Position numbers and translations under genes: made by a program
Assembly (NCBI GenBank): GCA_022497145.1
Contig: MU385858.1
Location: 744,001 to 808,000, forward strand
Direction of reading: 5' to 3'
Length of the DNA stretch: 64,000 nucleotides
DNA from: Rostrohypoxylon terebratum
Taxonomy: Eukaryota > Ascomycota > Sordariomycetes > Xylariales > Hypoxylaceae
Shown: piece by piece, positions 54,985 to 64,000 of the stretch
Position numbering within the stretch: position 1 is the stretch's first letter
Layout of the letters: each line of letters opens with the position of its first letter
Notes under the pieces: model-generated
The model's database searches: none
Told to the model about the DNA's origin: nothing
The model's input: only the letters and a program-made list of their open reading frames with translations

Positions 54985-56822
54985 TTAATCATCATCATCG
55001 TTCAAGATACTATACCGCGAGTACCTCTTCCCAGCCAACCCCTCCTCGGCGATCTTGCCGCTGACGTTCCGTCTATACGACGTGCCGGCTCCCAGGTCGC
55101 CGAAGTCGTTGCCGGACGAGACCTGGCGTCCGCCGCCGCCGCCGCCGCTCACGTTGCCGCCCGCGCCGACCATGATGGGCGGGGTGGCGGGCTTCAGCTC
55201 GCCGTACGGCTTGGAGTAGAAGTCGCCGTCGGGCTGGATCGACGAGTTCCTGTTCCGCGGGTTCGGCTTCTTGCTGGTGCTGCTGCGGCCGAGCGTGCTG
55301 CGCCGCCAGAAGGACGTCACGCCGGACGAGGGCTGTTGGTCGGCAATGTCTTGGCTGCCGCTCACGCGGCGGTCGTTCAGGTTCACGTCGGAGAGGGGCT
55401 CACCGTCGGCGTGGAAGGGCGTCTTCTTCCTCCCGGCGATGGCGGTGTCCTTCGGCGGCGTGGCGGGCACTGGGTTCAGGCGAAGGGGGTTCGGGTGCAG
55501 GTGCGCGGTGACGTTGATCGGGCTGCTGGGCGCGCCGTTGTCTTCGATGTCGGAGTAATCGGGGCCGATGACGTCGTAGTTGTTCTCACGATCCGAATCC
55601 CGGTCGTCCTCCGAGCCGTCGTCGAAGTTGTATCGCTGGTTAATGGCTTCGTACTTGCGAGACTCGCGCTGGCGTTCGCGTTCGGCGGCATTCATGGCGC
55701 GTTGTCGTTCCTGGGTGCGGTTGATCAACGATTCGGAGGCGTACCATGCCTCGGTGAACTTGGCCACGCGGGTCGGTGAGGCGTTGATGGGTTGCTGGGC
55801 GGAAGGCGAGGGCATCGGGGCTAGCGTCACGCCGCTAGAGGGACGCGAAGAACTCGGTGTCGAAACGCCTGTCTCGTGCAGCGGGACCTCGGTGTAGTTA
55901 CCACGTTGCGCCGTGCGCGAAGTCGATATGGTCAGACCCGACATGCCGGACATGCGCTTCATGTCCGCAACACTATTGCGGGGCGAGTTGCCTGGCGTGA
56001 TCTGGTACTGTCGGCTCGGTAGGTCGGCGCGGGAGTCGCGCTTGGACGAGGCGAACGAGTCACGCGATCCAGTGCGTGTGTGCATGAACGGGATGCTAGG
56101 TGGTCGCGAAAGGTCTTCGTACCCAGCGCCTGAGTTGCGGTAGTTTTCTAGCGGCGTGGAAAGTCGCTTCGAGTTTGAGTCGTCGGAGACGGTGGTATAG
56201 CTTGTGGCTACTGAAGACTTGTTGCGCTTGTGCTGGCTCACACGCGAGGTCAGATGGCTTTCGAGAGGGTTCATATCAGGCGGCATGTTTGCGATGCGCC
56301 GGAACATGAGGCCCAGGTAGATCGAAATGCCAAGTGAGATCACATGTAAGCCGCCGGCGGAGAGAAGAAGATAATGCTCGCTCTGGATCAAAGCATCCGT
56401 GAGCTCGGGGGAAGCCGTTACAATGAGCTTCCAAGTAGCGCCATAGTTGACAACCGAAATGACGCCAAATGCGTAGAGGGGTACTACAGCCAGGTCCATA
56501 ACACCAGCGAATAGTTGATAAGCCGCTGAAGAAGCGGGCGGTCTTGCATTGGCGGGTCGGATGAAATGCCAGATGGCGTAGACGCAGCTGATAGCTACCA
56601 CGCCAGGCTACATTTTACTGTCAGTTACAATTTCGGATATGTGCTGGGATGGAGTTTGTGAAGGCATACTGTGATTCTCATGACCCAAGCAGTTAGAGGA
56701 TCAACATTGCCGATTAGAATCATGAGGGTGAGCAGACCGCCTCCCCCGATCATCTCAAGCACGCGAAAAAATAATTGGACATATCTCATGAACTTGATCC
56801 ACCATTTGGTGGTGCTGCTCAT
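54985..56822 (-). CDS. Fungal multi-pass membrane protein with long disordered tail
   Basis: Two exons: 56822-56670 and 56607-54985 (intron 62 bp), giving 591 residues. I do not recognise a named family. The N-terminal 175 residues contain about four hydrophobic helices: YVQLFFRVLEMIGGGGLLTLMILI; after splicing RITPGVVAISCVYAIWHF; then AYQLFAGVMDLAVVPLYAFGVISVV; and HYLLLSAGGLHVISLGISIYLGLMF. A cytosolic-looking tail of about 400 residues follows, rich in Ser, Pro, Arg and Asn, with a conserved-looking KFTEAWYASESLINRTQERQRAMNAAERERQRESRKYEAI helix in the middle and a GGGGGG run near the end. The gene body is GC-rich. The four-helix head with a long phosphorylatable tail suggests a plasma-membrane or cell-cortex protein (inference). 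Confidence 0.8.
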
Positions 56823-57878
56823 GGGACGAAAGAACGCAGTCCGACCGGTCGGAACAGCTTGTGCACTTTTGACGGATCAGTATCCAAATTCACGCGCCTG
56901 CAGATGCGTTTCGTTTGCTTGTTTACTTACTCGGGATGACGGCCAAAGGCTATCAAGGGGCCATCCTGCTTCTTCTTTCTCTTGGGCGGTGGTTCCCAAC
57001 TCGCTCTGGTGATGGCCTTAGGGTCGAATGGTTTCTCGGGCAATCTCGAATCGCGCCTGTCGCTGTCGTACATATAAGGTTGGGCAACCATATCTACGAA
57101 CGCCACCTCGCTTTAAGCAAGGTTATGAGACATTCACGATAGGAGGATGGTGGTTGGAATGTAAGGTCTAAGGTCTTAAGATGGTCTTGAGAATTGCGGC
57201 TTGCGAATTGCGAATTGCAGATTGCGAAAATGCGGGAGCACCCATAGTGGGGGAAAACGAGGGATGGGTAGGACACGCTTTGGTCACATTTCGGACTGAC
57301 CCTTGCGATCAGCTGAAAACGGAAACAATGCGGGTTTCCACAGCAACAGGCGACAGGATAATTACTCTGTAACGAAACCCATTTTTATATGTGATTATAT
57401 GGGACTTTGCGCATTCTGTAATAACGGTCCGTTACAATACGGACGTACAGCGCGTAACGTCGTCTCATTAGGCGCCAACATCTGGAATTGTTTATATTAT
57501 GTTGTATTGAATTTACGATTATCGTGAGTATTTGATTAGTGTAGGTAGACAAAAATGTATTGTAAAGGAGTGGGAGTTTGTGTCTCTACAGCTCAGCTGT
57601 ACTAATACTACCAGTCGCAAGCCAATGGGCTTACAGCCGGCGATGTCGGACTTCGGAAGACCGAGACGACCGAAACTTTCAATTCGACGTCATTTTTAAT
57701 ACATTCTTAGCCCTTGGGAAACCACAACTCCTTCAACTCAAATTCATTCGCTTATTAATAATTCATGTCTTTTTTTTTAAAAAAAAAGATATGAGTTAGA
57801 GTTACAGCATCCCTTTTTTTCTTATATTTATGTTTCATGCTGCTGCTTTTTAAAGAGCGTGGCACATTGAATCAAATA
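56823..57878. other. Divergent promoter region (membrane protein / ARH1)
   Basis: 1.05 kb between divergent ATGs. It contains GCGAATTGCGAATTGC repeats at 57203-57218 and a 22-bp perfect palindrome of T9A9 at 57768-57789 close to the ARH1 start. No gene is seen. Confidence 0.5.
57768..57789. promoter_or_regulatory. 22-bp T-run/A-run palindrome upstream of ARH1
   Basis: Nine T followed by nine A, bordered by TC and GA, perfectly self-complementary, 90 bp before the ARH1 ATG. Poly(dT)/poly(dA) tracts usually exclude nucleosomes in fungal promoters, so a promoter role is inferred. Confidence 0.5.
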
Positions 57879-59554
57879 ATGAATTCTATTGTCAAGTCAT
57901 CCAGATGGCTTTGCGCCACATGTCGCCGGAAAGCCTCCGCGTCACTCTCTTCTCAAATTTCTTACTACTCAACCTCCTCAACCTCTAGTCGGCATGATCG
58001 GCCTCTCAGAATGGCCGTGGTAGGCTCAGGCCCAGCTGGTTTTTACACTGCATATCGGGTAATGTCAAAGGTACCTAAGACCAAGGTTGACATGTTTGAA
58101 GCATTACCCGTGCCGTACGGTCTTGTGAGGTTTGGAGTTGCGCCAGATCACCCAGAAGTGAAGGTATGGGCAACATTTATGAAGAGTCATGTACTTAGCT
58201 AAATCATCAATCATCTGAAATAATAGAATTGTGAGAACAAGTTCGAAGAAGTTGCTAGTTCGCCCGATTTTACCTTCATTGGAAATGTCGCTATCGGCAA
58301 CCCAGGCGGCCATTTCGGTGGATGCACCATACCGTTAGCTTCTTTGATGCTCCACTACGATGCCGTCGTCTTTGCTTATGGTGCTTCTAAGGACAAACAG
58401 CTTGGAATTCCGGGTGAATCCGAGTTCAAAGGAATTTACTCAGCTCGAGAATTTGTAGGCTGGTATAATGGCCTGCCGGAATATGCTAATCTAGCCCCCG
58501 AACTCACGAAAGGAGAGGAAGCTGTCATCGTTGGTCAGGGAAATGTTGCCCTTGATGTCGCTAGGATGCTTCTAGAGAACGTGGACGTACTCCGGAAGTC
58601 AGATATCACCGAGACAGCTATTGAAATGTTGTCGAAGAGCCGCATCAAACGGGTTCGAATTGTGGGGCGAAGAGGACCAATGCAGGTGAGTTATAGTATA
58701 TTATAATAAGTAATATCTGGTACCTAATTATGTTTCAGGCGTCATTTACAATCAAAGAGGTCCGCGAGTTGATGAAACTTCCATGGGTTGGGTATAATGG
58801 AGTCAACAGGGACAGGGCTCTCATCCCTGAGCATCTTACGAAGTTACCTCGAGCGCAACGAAGGCTCATGGAAATATTGATGAAAGGCTCGATAACCCCG
58901 TTGGATACTGCATCGAAGAAATGGTATCTAGACTTTTGTCTGTCACCTACCGAATTTCTGGGTGACACCGATGGACATGTCAACAGCACCGTTTTTGAGA
59001 AAACATCTTTAGCATCGCCTTTTGATTCGTCTTCAAGTGTCGTTGGTACTGGAGAAAAGCTACAGACCCCTTCTTCTGCGGTATTCCGTTCTATTGGCTA
59101 TAAATCTGTCCCCTTACCGGGATTCGAGGGGGCGGGCATCTCCTTCAATGATAAGAGGGGAATTATCAACAATGATGGAATGGGCCGAGTGTTACAAGTT
59201 AAAAGGGACGACAGTGATAGTGACCAACAAAAAGGGTCACATGTTCCGGGAGTGTACTGTGCAGGTTGGGTCAAGAGAGGCCCGACAGGTGTCATCGCCT
59301 CAACTATGGAAGATGCTTTTTCAACAGGTGATGCGATTGCTTCAGATTGGAACGCCAACGCCCCATTTCTACAGGGAGAAAGCAACGATGGCTGGGATGC
59401 CCTTCGCACAGGCGTAGAGTTCGGAAAATGTCAGGTCATCCATTGGGAGGACTGGCAGAAGATAAATAGGGCAGAAAAATTGCGGGGTGAGTTGATTGGA
59501 AAAGAAAGGGAGAAGTTTGTGAGCACCACAGAAATGTTGGAAGCGGCAAGGTAG
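57879..59554 (+). CDS. ARH1: Mitochondrial NADPH:ferredoxin (adrenodoxin) reductase
   Basis: Three exons: 57879-58163, 58227-58685 and 58739-59554 (introns 63 and 53 bp), giving 519 residues. The N-terminus (SRWLCATCRRKASASLSSQI) is basic and Ser-rich, fitting a mitochondrial presequence. FAD-binding MAVVGSGPAGFYTAYRV (about 45-61) and EALPVPYGLVRFGVAPDHPEVK follow. The NADP-binding GQGNVALDVARMLL starts about 198, then IVGRRGPMQASFTIKEVRELM, the family's linker across the exon 2-3 junction. The C-terminal signature is GVYCAGWVKRGPTGVIASTMEDAF. Arh1 passes electrons from NADPH to the mitochondrial ferredoxin for Fe-S cluster, heme A and coenzyme Q synthesis. The upstream in-frame start at 57837 is less likely, because the ATG at 57879 begins the presequence. 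It ends 75 bp from the convergent ETF-alpha gene. Confidence 0.94.
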
Positions 59555-59629
59555 GATGAATAAAAAATCGACAAGATATCCTCGTAGACTAGGTATTGTA
59601 GTATTTTGTACTTATAAGGTATTTGGTAC

Positions 59630-60775
59630 TTATGAGCTCTTCAGCTTTTCAGTTAATTCGGGCACCTTGTCAAATAAATCCCCAACCAACCCTACATCAG
59701 CCACCTGAAATATCGGTGCCTCGCTGTCTTTGTTGATAGCAGCAATCACTTTGCTGTCTTTCATACCCGCCAAATGTTGGATTGCGCCGGAAATACCAAC
59801 AGCCATATATAGTTGGGGAGCAACAACCTTGCCGGTCTGGCCGACTTGTAGACTGTTGTCGGCATATCCGCTATCTACCGCTGCTCGAGAAGCTCCAACA
59901 GCAGCGCCTAAAGAGTCCGCGAGAGGGAGCATTATCCTGTCAAACTCTGCCTTCGACTTGAGACCTCTACCTCCGGAGACAACCTTGCCAGCAGTCGCCA
60001 GGTCTGGCCTGTCTGACTTGGCTAAATCTTCAGAAACCCATTCTATGGATAATTCGACATTGGGATCAGCGCCGTCTTCTACCGTTGCAGAACCGCCCTG
60101 GGCTTCGGCAGCAGGGAAGGCCGTGCCACGAATGGTAATGACCTTAATAGGATCAGAGGACTCTACGGTAGCGATGGCGTTGCCGGCGTATATGGGACGG
60201 ACGAAGGTGTTCTCATTCTCAATGGCGGTGATATCTGATATTTGTTGAGAGTCGAGAAGTGCAGCGACCCGCGGCAATAAGCTCTTTCCAAAAGCAGTGT
60301 GTCCTGCAATGATGTGTGTGTAGCCTCCCTTCTTTATGTTTTCAACTAACAAGGGCGCGTAATTTTCGGGAAGACCCTATAATCCATGGAGGATTAGTTA
60401 CTTATCAATGACCCTCGGGCAGGTAGCAGGTAGGAAGTTGGAGGAGAATTGATTCTCCCGCACCTTGTCGTAAGCAGCGTTGTCTACCGCAATTATCTTC
60501 TCAACACCCTCTACTTTTGCAGCCTCCTCTGCAACAGCCTTTATGTTGCTCCCAGCGACGAATCCGTGTATCGGTCCACCGAGTTTCTTTGCGGCCGTGA
60601 TTGCGCTTAGGGAACCGTGATTAAGCTTGCCATCGCGCTGTTCTAGGATTGCTAATGACGACAATAATCTTCGGAGAGCCGAGGGGCTGCTGAAAGGGCT
60701 CGAAAAGGCCGAAGTAGAGCGTGGCAAGGCGCCAACGCCTTTAAGGACTGTGCGCGTCGCTGTGGGGAAAAGCAT
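59630..60775 (-). CDS. ETFA: Electron transfer flavoprotein alpha subunit (mitochondrial)
   Basis: Two exons: 60775-60464 and 60376-59630 (intron 87 bp), giving 352 residues. A Ser/Arg-rich presequence (about 1-40: TRTVLKGVGALPRSTSAFSS) leads into SLAILEQRDGKLNHGSLSAITAAKKLGGPIHGFVAG, the ETF-alpha N-terminal domain. Splicing gives AVDNAAYDKGLPENYAPLL. The FAD-binding C-terminal half has VVSGGRGLKSKAEFD, SRAAVDSGYADNSLQVGQTGKVVAPQLYMAVGISGAIQHLAGM, and KDSEAPIFQVADVGLVGDLF, all ETF-alpha signatures. With ETF-beta it carries electrons from acyl-CoA and amino-acid dehydrogenases to ETF-ubiquinone oxidoreductase. Yeast Aim45 is the counterpart. It converges tightly with ARH1 and is divergent from the SWI3-like gene. 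Confidence 0.95.
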
Positions 60776-61475
60776 TGTTTCCTATGCTTTTCTGCTACAG
60801 AAGTGTAGCAATTGAAACTGGGTTAAAGTCAAGGTTCGTCTTGGAGCCTTCGTCATGAAATACAACTACTATAGAATTCGGCAGTTCGCGGCCCACGCCG
60901 AGGTATATATAAACCGGGGCCGATCGCGGTTCAATTTCTTAGCCTTGAAATACATGGTGTAGATCCACTATACAGGCAGACAGGGGATAGGACACATTGA
61001 TTACCTAATGTTACCTAGGCCCTAATAGTAGGATGAATGATACGCACGTGACTCATCGGTTAGTAAAGCATTTTCTTCTCCGGCTGACGCTCGGACCAAC
61101 TATGGGAGCCAACCTTAAGCTAGACTACCTAGGCTAATGCTTTTCTCACAGTCCAGCTGGAAGTTCCTTCAAAGTCGCGCCAAATTATTTCTCCAAACAC
61201 GCGGTCGACCCAAAGCTCTTCGCATCGACGCATCGACGTATCGACATCGACGTACCGACATCGACGCAATCCAATGAAATAAGGAAAATCCCATCAATCG
61301 TCCCTAACCTCCAGAGGCGCATTTTTCAATTTCTTTCGCTTCATTCGTTAATTAATTACCCTAATTAATTCCTTGATAATCACGATCCATTGTGTCCCAT
61401 TCATCGACAGCCGCATCCTCGCCATATCTCCCTTCTCAATTTATCATCAGTCGGAATATTCCTTCGCCGTCAAAG
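60776..61475. other. Divergent promoter region ETFA / SWI3-like, with ATCGACG repeats
   Basis: 700 bp between divergent starts. At 61221-61266 an imperfect 6-9 bp CATCGACG(T/C)A unit is repeated about six times, 210 bp above the SWI3-like ATG. No gene is seen. Confidence 0.55.
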
Positions 61476-63647
61476 ATGGATGGCGAACACGCCAACTTTG
61501 GCTCATCAGCCAATGCAGCTACACCCGGCAACAACCTAATCCTAGCGCAACCTCCTCTACAAGCCGATACCTCGAATGCGCAAGGAACTGAAGGTAAGCC
61601 CAAACCCGGAAGAATGCGACTACGCTCGTAATTTTTTTTTTCAATCCTTGTATCTAAATATGCTAATGCGCCATCTAGACGTGCAGATGTCCGAAATCCC
61701 CCCCGCTGACCCCGTCATTAAACAAGATAGCACTACTCCTGCTCCTGCTGGTACTTCAGATAACCCACTTGATGCCCCTCCTGCGCCGCCTGCTGAAACT
61801 ACCCTAGCTAAGGACGATGAGGAGATGGGCGAGGCCCAGGCCGATGGACGACAAGATAAAGATGGCGAGGAAACTGCCGCTGGCGCCGATGGTGCCCAGG
61901 AGGTCAAGTCCAAGGAAAGCATCGAAAACGCCGCCCGCGAACATCTCATCTCTCAAACCCACGCCATTGTCCTGCCGAGTTACAGTACCTGGTTCGACAT
62001 GAATACTATCCACAGCATCGAACGCAAGGCCTTACCAGAATTTTTCAACAGCCGAAACCGAAGTAAAACCCCAGCCGTCTACAAGGATTACCGTGATTTC
62101 ATGATCAACACCTACCGACTGAACCCTGTCGAGTACTTAACCGTGACCGCTTGCAGACGAAACTTGGCTGGAGACGTTTGCGCCATCATGCGCGTCCATG
62201 CTTTCTTGGAGCAATGGGGCTTGATTAACTATCAAGTAGGTTTCACTTGATCTCTCAAAACCACACCAAATTTAACATTCTTTAGGTCGATGCGGATCAG
62301 AGGCCTTCCCAAGTTGGTCCACCTTTCACCGGTCATTTCCAAGTCATCTGCGATACGCCCCGTGGACTACAGCCTTGGCAACCCTCAGCCGATCCTATTG
62401 TGCTTGAAGGAAGAAAGATTCAGGACACCGACCAGAAAGCTGCGGCCGCTGCGACTGCGGCCGGTGAACGAAACCTGGAGATTGGTCGCAACATCTACGA
62501 AGCTAATGCAAAGGGATCAAAGATCAATAAGACCGAAAACAAGACGAACGGCGAGGCCGCGACCAACGGCGCTACTTCACCAGCAGCCGACGAAAGTTTG
62601 TCTAAGCCTATTGTCAAAGTCCATTGCCTCAACTGCGGCGTCGATTGTACTAGAGTTTACTACCACCTTCCAGAAGCCAACTCCGCAAACAAGACTAAGT
62701 ATGATGTCTGCCCCAGTTGCTATCTAGAGGGTAGAATACCTAGCAACCAAACAAACACCCAGTTCATCAAGATGGAGAACAAGACATACTCAACAATCCA
62801 CGACCGAGAAGCTCCATGGACGGATGCCGAGATTCTCCGTTTACTCGAGGCATTAGAAAGATACGATGACGACTGGGCTGAGATAGCAGAGCACGTAGGC
62901 ACGCGAACCCGAGAAGAGTGTGTCCTCCAATTCCTCCAATTGGATATTGAAGACAAGTATCTCGAAACAGAAGCACCTATCCACGCCCCAACTGGCCTTG
63001 CTATGTTAGGAAAGCATGGCGGCCACCTCCCTTTCAGCCAGGCTGACAACCCTGTCATGTCTGTTATTGGATTCCTTGCTAGTCTCGCGGATCCCAAGAC
63101 AACAGCCGCCGCAGCGAAGAAGTCTGTCGAGGAGCTACAGCAAGGGTTAAGAAATAAGATTGAAGGTGGCGATGCGACGAAGGTCAACGGAAAAGGCAAA
63201 GAAAAGGAGGGTGATTCGATGGAGATCGACGGCAACCAAGAGAACGTGAGCACGACTGTTTCTAACCTGGCTAGCATACCACTCGCCGCTATGGGTGCGC
63301 GTGCGGGCGGCTTGGCTTCTCACGAGGAACGAGAGATGACCAGGTTACTGTCCGCTGCTGTGAATATCACTCTACAAAAGATGGAGCTCAAGCTGAAGTT
63401 TTTCGATGAGATGGAGGGCATCCTACAGGCGGAACGACGTGAGTTGGAACGGGGCAGGCAACAACTATTCCTCGACCGACTTGCTTTTAAGAAGAGGGTC
63501 CGCGAGACCCAGGCAAGCCTGCGCGCCGGTGTAAACGGCGCTGACATCAAGACTGATGGCAACGGCTTAACGTTCACATCTGCCCCCTCTTTAAGCTCGG
63601 TCCAACCGCTTGGAAGTGAGGGTAACATTAAGAGCTATGAAGCTTAA
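61476..63647 (+). CDS. SWI/SNF-RSC complex subunit (Swi3/Rsc8/Ssr2 type)
   Basis: Three exons: 61476-61593, 61679-62235 and 62286-63647 (introns 85 and 50 bp), giving 678 residues. The SWIRM domain (about 133-245) reads HAIVLPSYSTWFDMNTIHSIERKALPEFF, then YRDFMINTYRLNPVEYLTVTACRRNLAGDV and FLEQWGLINYQVDADQRP across the exon 2-3 junction. A ZZ-type zinc finger (about 335-380) has HCLNCGVDC...YDVCPSCYLEGR. The SANT domain (about 400-448) is APWTDAEILRLLEALERYDDDWAEIAEHVGTRT followed by ECVLQFLQLDIED. A helical region near the C-terminus (KMELKLKFFDEMEGILQAERRELERGRQQLF) forms the dimer coiled coil. It is the SMARCC-type scaffold of nuclear SWI/SNF or RSC chromatin remodellers. The ATG at 61476 was chosen over one 28 codons upstream, which adds an unconserved-looking stretch. 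Confidence 0.93.
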
Positions 63648-64000
63648 TCAACACTAGGTTACATTGGAGGATCCCCTATGAATAAGAATAGTCAGGTGTT
63701 ATTTTCGCGGCGAACCAGGCATCCTAAAGGGAATGGAATGGGTCAATGTGGTTTTTTTTCTTATTGCTAGCTTTTTCTCCGTCGTTCCGGGGCGTAAAGG
63801 TGAAATCGACATCACACATGTGCAAACCTAGTCCTTGCTGCAAATTCTCCCAGAATGGTGGTTTGTGGTTTTCCGTGGTTTTCTCAATACCTAACGCACG
63901 AGGGGGCCAAGGAGGGGGTGCTATAAATGACTCCATCGTGTGTGTTCTACGAAGGGGCAGTGTATTACCATTAAGCAAGATGAACGGACAGCTAGGCACT
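63648..64000. other. Right-edge intergenic DNA; possible gene end on minus strand
   Basis: A minus-strand frame of about 91 codons runs to the window end and stops at 63724. Its sequence (for example KPPFWENLQQGLGLHMCDVDF) looks mildly protein-like but matches no family I know. It may be the 3' part of a gene continuing beyond the window, or just 3' flank of the SWI3-like gene. Confidence 0.35.

Noticed and set aside
55336..55779. 147-codon plus-strand frame opposite the membrane protein
   Set aside because: Antisense shadow in GC-rich sequence; not protein-like.

Overview
The window is nuclear DNA of a filamentous ascomycete, most likely a Sordariomycete. Genes lie on both strands and are separated by hundreds of bases to several kilobases. 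They are interrupted by short introns (45-222 bp) with GTRNGT donors, CTAAC/CTRAY-like branch sites and YAG acceptors. The proteins have close fungal counterparts (CTF1/Far-type Zn2Cys6 regulator, AA9 LPMO, Csm1/Pcs1, 2EXR and F-box families). No bacterial operons, CRISPR arrays, rRNA or tRNA genes were seen. Exon structures below were read by eye from splice sites and from continuity with family signatures. In every multi-exon gene the summed exon lengths are divisible by three.

Layout. 0.5-8 kb: NECAP-like endocytic protein, an unknown protein, a PFL-activase-like radical SAM protein, a 3-hydroxyisobutyrate-dehydrogenase-like enzyme, the 75-residue V-ATPase subunit e (VMA9), and ARV1. 9-15.5 kb: an intracellular LysM protein and a Zn2Cys6 regulator whose zinc cluster is spread over four exons, two of them only 25 and 18 nt. 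15.5-20 kb: gene-poor DNA with GGTACC-centred palindromes and an F-box-family pseudogene carrying five in-frame stops. 20-28 kb: MCD4 (GPI ethanolamine-phosphate transferase), the Csm1/Pcs1 monopolin subunit, and MSP1 divergent from it. 28-34 kb: a 163-bp TA-flanked MITE-like element, cystathionine beta-lyase, then 3.6 kb with no recognisable gene. 34-42 kb: a SERINC/TMS1 membrane protein, a 97-bp foldback, an AA9 LPMO, a 2EXR protein and an MFS transporter. 43-47 kb: BST1 (GPI inositol deacylase). 47-50.8 kb: another gene-free stretch. 50.8-64 kb: PMS1 mismatch-repair endonuclease, an unknown multi-pass membrane protein, ARH1 (ferredoxin reductase) convergent with ETF-alpha, and a SWI3/RSC8 chromatin-remodelling subunit.

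Functional themes. Most genes are conserved housekeeping genes that need not act together. Three act in or near GPI-anchor and ER lipid handling (MCD4, BST1, ARV1), and two adjacent ones are mitochondrial flavoproteins (ARH1, ETF-alpha). Accessory features are the LPMO, the F-box relic, the 2EXR gene and the small inverted-repeat elements. I found no convincing new multi-gene system. The best leads are the two putative non-autonomous elements, the decayed F-box gene, the microexons and the recurring palindromic words in intergenic DNA.
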